Shown here piece by piece: positions 27,220 to 39,500 of a stretch of DNA of 64,000 bases. The stretch spans positions 7,812,001-7,876,000 of the forward strand of contig NW_027480438.1 of assembly GCF_051401765.1 (NCBI RefSeq), in the 5' to 3' direction. Source of the stretch: Calliopsis andreniformis (lineage: Eukaryota > Arthropoda > Insecta > Hymenoptera > Andrenidae). A program made the translations under genes and the position numbers. The notes below the pieces were generated by a model. It was not told the DNA's origin, did not search any database, and saw nothing but the letters and a program-made list of their open reading frames with translations. Positions within the stretch are counted from its first letter, which is position 1; every line of letters starts with the position of its first letter.

Positions 27220-28129
27220 TCAATCCTCAACCCTCAACCATCAATCCTCAATACTCATCCATCTATCCTCAATTCACAATACTCAATAGAAAATCCTGAA
27301 TTCTCATGGTTCAATACTCAATCCACAATATTCAATAATCAAACCTCAATCCTCAAACATCTATTCTCAACACACAATCCCCAACACTCAGTCCTCTATC
27401 TTCAATCCTCCATCCGCAACCCTCAATCCTCAAGCGTCAGTCCTCAACCCTCAATCCTCAACCCTCAATACTCAGTCCTCAATCTTCAATCCTCAATACT
27501 CAATCTTCAATACTCAATCCTCAATCCTCAATCCTCAATCCTTATTCTTCAATCCTCAATACCCAATCCTCAATCTTCAATCCTCAATCCTCAATCCTCA
27601 ATTCTCAATCCTCAATCTTCAATCCTCAGACCTCAAACATCAATACTCAGCCCTCAGTCATCGTCCTCAATCCACAACACTCAATCCTCAATCCTCAATC
27701 TTCAATCATCAATATTCAATCTTCAATCCTCAATCCTCAATCCTCAATCCTCAATCCTCAATCCTCAATGTTCAATCCTCAATACCCAATCATCAATATT
27801 CAATCCTCAATCCTCAATCCTCAATCCTCAATACTCAATCCTCAATCCTCAATCTTCAATCCTCAATACTCAATCTTCAATCCTCAATCCTCAATCCGCA
27901 ATCCTCAATCCTCATTCTTCAATCCTCAATACCGAATCCTCAATCTTCAATCCTCAATCCTCAATCCCCAGTTTTCAATCCTCAATACCCAATCATCAAT
28001 CTTCAATCCTCAATCCTCAATCCTCAATCCTCAATCCTCAGACCTCAAACATCAATACTCAGCCCTCTGTCCTCGTCCTCAATCCACAACACTCAATCCT
28101 CAATCCTCAATCTTCAATCATCAATATTC
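27220..28129 (+). repeat. Linker with degenerate A and a 412-bp repeat
   Basis: A module at 27288 has the anchor altered to AGAAAATCC. CAGTCATCGTCC near 27654 and CCACAACAC at 27672 and 28084 mark two copies of a unit 412 bp apart (59 x 7 minus 1). The stretch from about 27.61 kb is the match to the right end of the window (63.67-64.00 kb, offset 36082). Confidence 0.82.
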
Positions 28130-30260
28130 AATCTTCAATCCTCAATCCTCAATCCTCAATCCTCAATCCTCAATCCTCAATCCTCAATCTTCAATGTTCA
28201 ATCCTCATTACCCAATCATCAATCTTCAATCCTCAATCCTCAATCCTCAATCCTCAATCCTCAATCCTCAATCCTCAATCCTCAATGTTCAGTCCTCAAT
28301 ACCCAATCATCAATCTTCAATCCTCAATCCTCAATCCTCAATACTCAATCCTCAATCCTCAATCCTCAATCCTCAGTCCTCAAACCACAATCCTGAATCC
28401 TCAATCCTGAATCCTCAACCTCCAGCACTCAGTGCTCAACAATAAGTTGTCGATCCTCAACCCTCGATAGAATATCCTCACTTCAGAGCTTTCAATACGC
28501 AATGCTCAATCTGCAATCTTCAAATCTCTATCCACAAACATCAATTCTCATCACTCAACCCTCAACACTCAGTCCCCAGTCCTCAGTCCTCAGTCCTCAA
28601 ACCTCAATCCTCAAACCTCTATCATCAATCCTCAATCCTCAATGTTCAGTCCTCAATACCCAATCATCAATCTTCAATCCTCAATCCTCAATCCTCAATA
28701 CTCAATCCTCAATCCTCAATCCTCAATCCTCAGTCCTCAAACCACAATCCTGAATCCTCAATACTGAATCCTCAACCTCCAGCACTCAGTGCTCAACAAT
28801 AAGTTGTCGATCCTCAACCCTCGATAGAATATCCTCACTTCAGAGCTTTCAATACGCAATGCTCAATCTGCAATCTTCAAATCTCTATCCACAAACATCA
28901 ATTCTCATCACTCAACCCTCAACACTCAGTCCCCAGTCCTCAGTCCTCAATCCTCAATTCTCAATCTTCAATCCTCAATACTCAATCTTCAATCCTCAAT
29001 CCTGGATCCTCAGTCCTCAATCTTCATACCTCAATCCTCAATCCTCAATCCTCAATCCTCATTCTTCAATCCTCAATACCCAATCCTCAATCCTCAATCC
29101 TCAATCCTCAATCCTCAATTCTCAATACTCAATCCTCAGTCCTCAGTCCTCAAACCTCTATCCTCAACCCTCAACCCTCATCGTCGATACTCAATCCTCA
29201 ATCCTCAATCCTCAATCCTCAATCTTCAATCCTCAATACTCAATCTTCAATCCTCAATCCTCAATCTTCAATCCTCAATACTCAGTCTTCAATCCTCAAT
29301 CCTCAATCCTCAACCCTCATTCTTCAATCCTCAATCCTCAATCCTCAGACCTCAAACATCAATACTCAACCCTCAGTCCTCGTCCTCCATCCACAAGCCT
29401 CAATCCTCAACCCTGACCCATCAGTCCTCAATACTCAACCATCTATCCTCAATTCTCAATACTCAATAGTATATCCTGAATTCTCACGGTTCAATACTCA
29501 ATCCACAATATTCAATAATCGAACCTCAATCCTCAAACATCTATTCTCAACACTCAATCCCCAACACTCAGTCCTCTCTCTTCAATCCTCCATCCTCAAC
29601 CGTCAATCCTCAAGCGTCAATCCTCAATCCTCAATCCTCAACCCTCAATCCTCAGTCCTCAAACCTCAATCCCGAATCCTCAATCCTGAATCCTCAATCT
29701 TCAGCCCGCAGTCCTCAACAATCAATTGTCAATCCCCAATCCTCAATAGAATATCCTCAATCCTCAATCCTCAATCCTCAATCCTCAATCTTCAACCCTC
29801 AATACTCAATCTTGAATCATCAATCCTGGATCCTCAATCCTCAATCTTCATACCTTAATCCTCAATCCTCAATCCTCAATCCTCATTCTTCAATCCTCAA
29901 TACCCAATCGTCAATCTTCAATCCTCAATCCTCAATCCTCAATTCTCAGTCCTCAATCCTCAGTCCTCAGTCCTCAAACCTCAATCCTCAACCCTCAGCC
30001 CTCATCGTCAATCCTCAATCCTCAATCCTCAATCCTCAATCCTCAATCTTCAATCCTCGATACTCAATCTTCAATCCTCAATCCTCAATCTTCAATCCTC
30101 AATACTCAGTCTTCAATCCTCAATCCTCAATCCTCAATCCTCATTCTTCAATCCTCAATCCTCAATCCTCAGACCTCAAACATCAATACTCAACCCTCAG
30201 TCCTCGTCCTCAATCCACAACACTCAATCCTCAATCCTCAATCTTCAATCATCAATATTC
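28130..30260 (+). repeat. 2131-bp internal tandem, copy 1
   Basis: B2 pair at 28469 and 28826 (357 bp, 51 x 7), A at 29468 and B1t at 29748. All recur exactly 2131 bp later. The period is 305 x 7 minus 4, matching four 6-bp units. GGATCC at 29004 matches 31135. Confidence 0.88.
29748..29775 (+). repeat. Module B1, truncated subtype (B1t)
   Basis: The upstream palindrome and anchor AGAATATCCTCAA are intact, but the body of the module is missing and canonical heptamers follow at once. Nine copies share the same break: anchors 29748, 31879, 33807, 34638, 40954, 43505, 45433, 47361 and 48192. All lie between 29.7 and 48.2 kb. A shared breakpoint implies one deletion that was then amplified. Confidence 0.85.
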
Positions 30261-31947
30261 AATCTTCAATCCTCAATCCTCAATCCTCAATCCTCAATCC
30301 TCAATCCTCAATCCTCAATCCTCAATGTTCAATCCTCATTACCCAATCATCAATCTTCAATCCTCAATCCTCAATCCTCAATCCTCAATCCTCAATCCTC
30401 AATCCTCAATCCTCAATGTTCAGTCCTCAATACCCAATCATCAATCTTCAATCCTCAATCCTCAATCCTCAATACTCAATCCTCAATCCTCAATCCTCAA
30501 TCCTCAGTCCTCAAACCACAATCCTGAATCCTCAATCCTGAATCCTCAACCTCCAGCACTCAGTGCTCAACAATAAGTTGTCGATCCTCAACCCTCGATA
30601 GAATATCCTCACTTCAGAGCTTTCAATACGCAATGCTCAATCTGCAATCTTCAAATCTCTATCCACAAACATCAATTCTCATCACTCAACCCTCAACACT
30701 CAGTCCCCAGTCCTCAGTCCTCAGTCCTCAAACCTCAATCCTCAAACCTCTATCATCAATCCTCAATCCTCAATGTTCAGTCCTCAATACCCAATCATCA
30801 ATCTTCAATCCTCAATCCTCAATCCTCAATACTCAATCCTCAATCCTCAATCCTCAATCCTCAGTCCTCAAACCACAATCCTGAATCCTCAATCCTGAAT
30901 CCTCAACCTCCAGCACTCAGTGCTCAACAATAAGTTGTCGATCCTCAACCCTCGATAGAATATCCTCACTTCAGAGCTTTCAATACGCAATGCTCAATCT
31001 GCAATCTTCAAATCTCTATCCACAAACATCAATTCTCATCACTCAACCCTCAACACTCAGTCCCCAGTCCTCAGTCCTCAATCCTCAATTCTCAATCTTC
31101 AATCCTCAATACTCAATCTTCAATCCTCAATCCTGGATCCTCAGTCCTCAATCTTCATACCTCAATCCTCAATCCTCAATCCTCAATCCTCATTCTTCAA
31201 TCCTCAATACCCAATCCTCAATCCTCAATCCTCAATCCTCAATCCTCAATTCTCAATACTCAATCCTCAGTGCTCAGTCCTCAAACCTCTATCCTCAACC
31301 CTCAACCCTCATCGTCGATACTCAATCCTCAATCCTCAATCCTCAATCCTCAATCTTCAATCCTCAATACTCAATCTTCAATCCTCAATCCTCAATCTTC
31401 AATCCTCAATACTCAGTCTTCAATCCTCAATCCTCAATCCTCAACCCTCATTCTTCAATCCTCAATCCTCAATCCTCAGACCTCAAACATCAATACTCAA
31501 CCCTCAGTCCTCGTCCTCCATCCACAACCCTCAATCCTCAACCCTGAACCATCAGTCCTCAATACTCAACCATCTATCCTCAATTCTCAATACTCAATAG
31601 TATATCCTGAATTCTCACGGTTCAATACTCAATCCACAATATTCAATAATCGAACCTCAATCCTCAAACATCTATTCTCAACACTCAATCCCCAACACTC
31701 AGTCCTCTCTCTTCAATCCTCCATCCTCAACCGTCAATCCTCAAGCGTCAATCCTCAATCCTCAATCCTCAACCCTCAATCCTCAGTCCTCAAACCTCAA
31801 TCCCGAATCCTCAATCCTGAATCCTCAATCTTCAGCCCGCAGTCCTCAACAATCAATCGTCAATCCCCAATCCTCAATAGAATATCCTCAATCCTCAATC
31901 CTCAATCCTCAATCCTCAATCTTCAACCCTCAATACTCAATCTTGAA
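30261..31947 (+). repeat. 2131-bp internal tandem, copy 2
   Basis: B2 pair at 30600 and 30957, A at 31599 and B1t at 31879. It departs from copy 1 just after TCTTGAATCC near 31940, where the GGATCC tract is absent. Confidence 0.87.
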
Positions 31948-33526
31948 TCCTCAATCCTCAATCTTCAATCCTCAATACTCAGTCTTCAATCCTCAATCCT
32001 CAATCCTCAATCCTCATTCTTCAATCCTCAATCCTCAATCCTCAGACCTCAAACATCAATACTCAACCCTCAGTCCTCGTCCTCAATCCACAACCCTCAA
32101 TCCTCAACCCTGAACCATCAATCCTCAATACTCAATCATCTATCCTCAATTCTCAATATTCAATAGAATATCCTGAATTCTCACGGTTCAATACTCAATC
32201 CACAATATTCAATAATCGAACCTCAATCCTCAAAATCTATTCTCAACACTCAAACCCCAACACTCAGTCCTCTCTCTTCAATCCTCCATCCTCAACCCTC
32301 AATCCTCAATCCTCAATCCTCAATCCTCAATCCTCAAGCCTCAATCCTCAGTCCTCAAACCACAATCCTGAATCCTCAATCCTGAATCATCAACCTCCAG
32401 CACTCAGTGCTCAACAATAAGTTATCGATCCTCAATCCTCAATAGAATATCCTCACTTCAGAGCTTTCAATACGCAATGCTCAATCTGCAATCTTCAAAT
32501 CTCTATCCACAAACATCAATTCTCATCACTCAACCCTCAACACTCAGTCCCCAATCCTCAATCTTCAATCCTCAAACCTCAATCCTCAATCCTCAATCCT
32601 CAATCTTCAATCATCAATATTCAATCTTCAATCCTCAATCCTCAATCCTCAATCCTCAATCCTCAATCCTCAATGTTCAGTCCTCAATACCCAATCATCA
32701 ATCTTCAATCCTCAATCCTCAATCCTCAATACTCAATCCTCAATCCTCAATCCTCAATCCTCAGTCCTCAAACCACAATCCTGAAACCTCAATCCTGAAG
32801 CCTCAACCTCCAGCACTCAGTGCTCAACAATAAGTTGTCGATAATCAATCCTCAATAGAATATCCTCACTTCAGAGCTTTCAATACGCAATGCTCAATCT
32901 GCAATCTTCAAATCTCTATCCACAAACATCAATTCTCATCACTCAACCCTCAACACTCAGTCCCCAATCCTCAATCTTCAATCCTCAATCCTCAATCCTC
33001 AATCCTCAATCCTCAATCCTCAATCTTCAACCCTCAATACTCAATCTTCAATCCTCAATCCTGGATCCTCAATCCTCAATCTTCATACCTTAATCCTCAA
33101 TCCTCAATCCTCAATTCTCATTCTTCAATCCTCAATCCCCAATCCTCAATCTTCAATCCTCAATCCTCAATCCTCAATTCTCAGTCCTCAATCCTCAGTC
33201 CTCAGTCCTCAAACCTCAATCCTCAACCCTCAGCCCTCATCGTCAATCCTAAATCCTCAATCCTCAATCCTCAATCCTCAATCTTCAATCCTCAATACTC
33301 AATCTTCAATCCTCAATCCACAATCTTCAATCCTCAATACTCAGTCTTCAATCCTCAATCCTCAATCCTCAATCCTCATTCTTCAATCCTCAATCCTCAA
33401 TCCTCAGACCTCAAACATCAATACTCAACCCTCAGTCCTCGTCCTCAATCCACAACCCTCAATCCTCGACCCTGAACCATCAATCCTCAATACTCAACCA
33501 TCTATCCTCAATTCTCAATACTCAAT

Positions 33527-33680
33527 AGAATATCCTGAATTCTCACGGTTCAATACTCAATCCACAATATTCAATAATCGAACCTCAATCCTCAAACATC
33601 TATTCTCAACACTCAATCCCCAACATTAAGTCCTCTCTCTTCAATCCTCCATCCTCAACCGTCAATCCTCAAGCGTCAAT
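33527..33680 (+). repeat. Module A, representative copy
   Basis: This is a run of about 22 diverged heptamers in perfect 7-bp register. It begins with AGAATATCCTGAATTC, which carries an EcoRI site at anchor +10. It continues through CACGGTTC, CACAATATTCAATAATC, ACATCTATTC and the pyrimidine tract TCCTCTCTCTTC, and ends at AAGCGTC. Anchors of the 37 copies are 462, 1748, 3619, 5240, 6301, 7922, 9212, 11237, 11635, 13917, 15273, 16901, 17501, 25204, 27288, 29468, 31599, 32165, 33527, 34358, 35182, 36117, 38053, 40674, 43225, 43791, 45153, 45719, 47081, 47912, 48736, 49671, 51607, 56801, 57317, 60070 and 63021. Copies 5240, 7922, 9212 and 16901 form a subtype reading CAGTATTC and rejoin ordinary repeat early. 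Confidence 0.9.
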
Positions 33681-33806
33681 CCTCAATCCTCAATCCTCAA
33701 CCCTCAATCCTCAGTCCCCAAACCTCAATCCCGAATCCTCAATCCTGAATCCTCAATCTTCAGCCCGCAGTCCTCAACAATCAATTGTCAATCCCCAATC
33801 CTCAAT
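33527..33806 (+). repeat. A to B1 composite unit, 280 bp, representative
   Basis: The distance from the A anchor to the next B1 anchor is exactly 280 bp (40 heptamers) for the pairs starting at 462, 1748, 13917, 15273, 29468, 31599, 33527, 34358, 36117, 60070 and 63021, among others. It is 294 bp (42 heptamers) at 3619 and 6301. Between the anchors lie the units AAGCGTC, TCCCGAATCC and CAGCCCGCAGTCC, which carry most of the CpG sites. This looks like the oldest recognisable higher-order unit. Confidence 0.85.
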
Positions 33807-36363
33807 AGAATATCCTCAATCCTCAATCCTCAATCCTCAATCCTCAATCTTCAACCCTCAATACTCAATCTTGAATCCTCAACCCTGGATCCTCAATCCT
33901 CAATATTCATACCTTAATCCTCAATCCTCAATCCTCAATCCTCAATCCTCATTCTTCAATCCTCAATACCCAATCCTCAATCTTCAATCCTCAATCCTCA
34001 ATCCTCAATTCTCAGTCCTCAATCCTCAGTCCTCAGTCCTCAAACCTCAATCCTCAACCCTCAGCCCTCATCGTCAATCCTCAATCCTCAATCCTCAATC
34101 CTCAATCCTCAATCTTCAATCCTCAATACTCAATCTTCAATCCTCAATCCTCAATCTTCAATCCTCAATACTCAGTCTTCAATCCTCAATCCTCAATCCT
34201 CAATCCTCATTCTTCAATCCTCAATCCTCAATCCTCAGACCTCAAACATCAATACTCAACCCTCAGTCCTCGTCTTCAATCCACAACCCTCAATCCTCAA
34301 CCCTGAACCATCAATCCTCAATACTCAACCATCTATCCTCAATTCTCAATACTCAATAGAATATCCTGAATTCTCACGGTTCAATACTCAATCCACAATA
34401 ATCAATAATCGAACCTCAATCCACAAACATCTATTCTCAACACTCAATCCCCAACACTCAGTCCTCTCTCTTCAATCCTCCATCCTCAACCGTCAATCCT
34501 CAAGCGTCAATCCTCAATCCTCAATCCTCAACCCTCAATCCTCAGTCCTCAAACCTCAATCCCGAATCCTCAATCCTGAATCCTCAATCTTCAGCCCGCA
34601 GTCCTCAACAATCAATTGTCAATCCCCAATCCTCAATAGAATATCCTCAATCCTCAATCCTCAATCCTCAATCCTCAATCTTCAACCCTCAATACTCAAT
34701 CTTGAATCCTCAATCCTGGACCCTCAATCCTCAATCTTCATACCCTAATCCTCAATCCTCAATCCTCAATCCTCATTCTTCAATCCTCAATACCCAATCC
34801 TCAATCTTCAATCCTCAATCCTCAATCCTCAATCCTCAGTCCTCAATCCTCAGTCCTCAGTCCTCAAACCTCAATCCTCAACCCTCAGCCCTCATCGTCA
34901 ATCCTCAATCATCAATCCTCAATCCTCAATCCTCAATCTTCATTCCTCAATACTCAATCTTCAATCCTCAATCCTCAATCTTCAATCCTCAATACTCAGT
35001 CTTCAATCCTCAATCCTCAATCCTCAATCCTCATTCTTCAATCCTCAATCCTCAATCCTCAGACCTCAAACATCAATACTCAACCCTCAGTCCTCGTCCT
35101 CAATCCACAACCCTCAATCCTCAACCCTGAACCATCAATCCTCAATACTCAATCATCTATCCTCAATTCTCAATATTCAATAGAATATCCTGAATTATCA
35201 CGGTTCAATACTCAATCCACAATATTCAATAATCGAACCTCAATCCTCAAAATCTATTCTCAACACTCAAACCCCAACACTCAGTCCTCTCTCTTCAATC
35301 CTCCATCCTCAACCCTCAATCCTCAATCCTCAATCCTCAATCCTCAATCCTCAAGCCTCAATCCTCAGTCCTCAAACCACAATCCTGAATCCTCAATCCT
35401 GAATCATCAACCTCCAGCACTGAGTGCTCAACAATAAGTTATCGATCCTCAATCCTCAATAGAATATCCTCACTTCAGAGCTTTCAATACGCAATGCTCA
35501 ATCTGCAATCTTTAAATCTCTATCCACAAACATCAATTCTCATCACTCAACCCTCAACACTCAGTCCCCAATCCTCAATCTTCAATCCTCAATCCTCAAT
35601 CCTCAATCCTCAATCCTCAATCCTCAATCTTCAACCCTCAATACTCAATCTTCAATCCTCAATCCTGGATCCTCAATCCTCAATCTTCATACCTTAATTC
35701 TCAATCCTCAATCCTCAATCCTCATTCTTCAATCCTCAATCCCCAATCCTCAGTCTTCAATCCTCAATCCTCAATCCTAAATTCTCAGTCCTCAATCCTC
35801 AGTCCTCAGTCCTCAAACCTCAATCCTCAACCCTCAGCCCTCATCGTCAATCCTCAATCCTCAATCCTCAATCTTCAATCCTCAATACTCAATCTTCAAT
35901 CCTCAATCCTCAATCTTCAATCCTCAATACTCAGTCTTCAATCCTCAATCCTCAATCCTCAATCCTCATTCTTCAATCCTCAATCCTCAATCCTCAGACC
36001 TCAAACATCAATACTCAACCCTCAGTCCTCGTCCTCAATCCACAACCCTCAATCCTCAACCCTGAACCATCAATCCTCAATACTCAACCATCTATCCTCA
36101 ATTCTCAATAGTCAATAGAATATCCTGAATTCTCACGGTTCAATACTCAATCCACAATATTCAATAATCGAACCTCAATCCTCAAACATCTATTCTCAAC
36201 ACTCAATCCTCAACACTCAGTCCTCTCTCTTCAATCCTCCATCCTCAACCCTCAATACTCAAGCGTCAATCCTCAATCCTCAATCCTCAACCCTCAATCC
36301 TCAGTCCTGAAACCTCAATCCCGAATCCTCAATCCAGAATCCTCAATCTTCAGCCCGCAGTCC

Positions 36364-36504
36364 TCAACAATCAATTGTCAATCCCCAATCCTCAATAGAA
36401 TATCCTCAATTCACAGTTTTCAATACTCTATCCCCATTCTTCAATCTTCAAATCTCAATCCACGATAATCAATCCCCATCACTCAACCCTCAACACTCAG
36501 ACCT
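36364..36504 (+). repeat. Module B1, representative full-length copy
   Basis: This diverged in-register module starts with the imperfect palindrome AACAATCAATTGTC. It continues with AGAATATCC, then TCAATTCACAGTTTTC, ACGATAATC and CCATCACTC. Full or near-full copies have anchors at 176, 742, 2028, 3913, 6595, 10112, 11914, 14197, 14728, 15553, 21499, 26253, 36397, 49951, 53068, 60350, 61741, 62427 and 63301. It lies 280 bp (40 heptamers) after module A in most A-B1 pairs. It shares the AATATCC anchor, the following TCAATAC units and the CAACACTCAGNCC end with module A, so the two look like paralogous copies of one older unit. Confidence 0.88.
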
Positions 36505-39500
36505 CAATCTTCAATCCTCAATCCTCAATCCTCAATCTTCAATCCTCAATACCCAATCTTCAATCCTCAATCCTCAATTCTCAATCCTCAATACTCAAAC
36601 CTCAATCGTCAATCCTCAATCCCCAATCCTCAATCTTCAATCGTCAACCCTCAATCCTGAATCCTCAATCCTCAACCTTCAATCCTCAATACTCAATCTT
36701 CAATCCTCGATCCTCAATCCTCAATCCTCAACCCTCAATCCTCAATCCTCAATCTTCAATCCTCAATAGTCAATTCTCAATTCTCATTCCTCAAACTTCA
36801 GTCCTCAGTCCTCAATCCTCAGACCTCAAACATCAATACTCAGCCCTCTGTCCTCGTCCTCAATCCACAACACTCAATCCTCAATCCTCAATCTTCAATC
36901 ATCAATATTCAATCTTCAATCCTCAATCCTCAATCCTCAATCCTCAATCCTCAATCCTCAATGTTCAATCCTCAATACCCAATCATCAATCTTCAATCCT
37001 CAATCCTCAATCCTCAATCCTCAATCCTCAATCCTCAATCCTCAATCCTCAATCCTCAGTCCTCAAACCACAATCCTGAATCCTCAATCCTGAAGCCTCA
37101 ACCTCCAGCACTCAGTGCTCAACAATAAGTTGTCGATCCTCAATCCTCAATAGAATATCCTCACTTCAGAGCTTTCAATACGCAATGCTCAATCTGCAAT
37201 CTTCAAATCTCTATCCACAAACATCAATTCTCATCACTCAACACTCAGCACTCAGTCCCCAATCCTCAATCTTCAATCCTCAATCCTCAATCCTCAATCC
37301 TCAATCCTCAATCTTCAATCCTCAATACTCAATCTTCAATCCTCAATCCTGGATCCTCAATCCTCAATCTTCATACCTCAATCCTCAATACTCAATCCTC
37401 AATCCTCATTCTTCAATCCTCAATACCCAATCCTCAATCTTCAATCCTCAATCCTCAATCCTCAATTCTCAGCCCTCAATCCTAAGTCCTCAGTCCTCAA
37501 ACCTCAATCCTCAACCCTCAGCCCTCATCGTCAATCCTCAATCCTCAATCCTCAATCCTCAGTCCTCAATCTTCAATCCTCAATACTCAATCTTCAATCC
37601 TCAATCCTCAATCTTCAATCCTCAATACTCAGTCTTCAATCCTCAATCCTCAATCCTCAATCCTCATTCTTCAATCCTCAATCCTCAATCCTCAATCCTC
37701 AATCCTCAATCCTCGATCCTCAATCTTCAATCCTTAGTCCCAAATCCTCAGTCTTCAATCCTCAATCCTCAACCATCAATCTTCAATCCTCAATACTCAA
37801 TCTTCAATCCTCAATCCTCAATCCTCAATCCTCAATCCTCAATACTTATTTTTCAATCCTCAATACCCAATCATCAATCTTCAATCCTCAATCCTCAATC
37901 CTTAATCCTCAATTCTCAATCCTCAATCCTCAGACCTGAAACATCAATACTCAATCCTCAGTTCTCGTCCTCAATCCACAACCCTCAATCCTCAACCCTC
38001 AACCATCAATTCTCAATACTCAACCATCTATCCTCAATTCTCAATACTGAATAGAATATCCTGAGTTCTCACGGTACAATACTCAATCCACAATATTCAA
38101 TAATCAAGCCTCAATCCTCAAACATCTATTCTCAACACTCAATCCCCAACACTCAGTCCTCTCTCTTCAATCCTCCATCCTCAACCCTCAATCCTCAAGC
38201 GTCAATCCTCAGTCCTCAAACCACAATCCTGAATCCTCAATCCTGAAGCCTCAACCTCCAGCACTCAGTGCTCAACAATTAGTTGTCGATCCTCAATCCT
38301 CGATAGAATATCCTCACTTCAGAGCTTTCAATACGCAATGCTCAATCTGCAATCTTCAAATCTCTATCCACAAACATCAATTCTCAACACTCAACCCTCA
38401 ACACTCAGTCCCCAATCCTCAATCTTCAATCCTCGATCCTCAATCCTCAATCCTCAACCCTCAATCCTCAATCCTCAATCTTCAAACCACAATAGTCAAT
38501 CCTCAATTCTCAATCCTCAATCCTCAGTCCTCAGTCCTCAATCCTCAGACCTCAAACATCAATACTCAGCCCTCTGTCCTCGTTCTCAATCCACAACACT
38601 CAATCCTCAATGCTCAATATTCAATCATCAATATTCAATCTTCAATCCTCAATCCTCAATCCTCAATCCTCAATCCTCAATCCTCAATCCTCAATGTTCA
38701 ATCCTCAATACCCAATCATCAATCTTCAATCCTCAATCCTCAATCCTCAATCCTCAATCCTCAATCCTCAATCCTCAATCCTCAGTCCTCAAACCACAAT
38801 CCTGAATCCTCAATCCTGAAGCCTCAACCTCCAGCACTCAGTGCTCAACAATAAGTTGTCGATCCTCAATCCTCAATAGAATATCCTCACTTCAGAGCTT
38901 TCAATACGCAATGCTCAACCTGCAATCTTCAAATCTCTATCCACAAACATCAATTCTCATCACTCAACCCTCAACACTCAGTCCCCAATCCTCAATCTTC
39001 AATCCTCAATCCTCAATCCTCAATCCTCAATCCTCAATCTTCAATCCTCAATACTCAATCTTCAATCCTCAATCCTGGATCCTCAATCCTCAATCTTCAT
39101 ACCTCAATCCTCAATACTCAATCCTCAATCCTCATTCTTCAATCCTCAATACCCAATCCTCAATCTTCAATCCTCAATCCTCAATCCTCAATTCTCAGCC
39201 CTCAATCCTAAGTCCTCAGACCTCAAACCTCAATCCTCAACCCTCAGCCCTCATCGTCAATCCTCAATCCTCAATCCTCAATCCTCAGTCCTCAATCTTC
39301 AATCCTCAATACTCAATCTTCAATCCTCAATCCTCAATCTTCAATCCTCAATCCTCAATCCTCAATCCTCAATCCTCAATCCTCAATCCTCAATCCTCAA
39401 TGTTCAATCCTCATTACCCAATCATCAATCTTCAATCCTCAATCCTCAATCCTCAATCCTCAATCCTCAATCCTCAATCCTCAATCCTCAATGTTCAGTC

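Larger units (their letters stand above)
28130..39349 (+). repeat. 11.2-kb segmental duplication, copy 1
   Basis: Anchors in order run from B2 28469 to B2 38878. Every one has a counterpart in copy 2 at offset 11206 (28.1-30.2 kb), then 11626 (30.2-33.8 kb), then 13554 (31.9-39.3 kb). The left end is anchored by TGTTCAATCC at 28195, matching 39401. The right end near 39349 abuts the start of copy 2, so the two are in direct tandem. The block includes a 2131-bp internal tandem repeat, B2 pairs 357 bp apart, and five B1t copies. Confidence 0.9.

Noticed and set aside
33527..33545. Heat-shock element in AGAATATCCTGAATTC
   Set aside because: The GAA and TTC blocks lack the two-base spacing required between alternating units.
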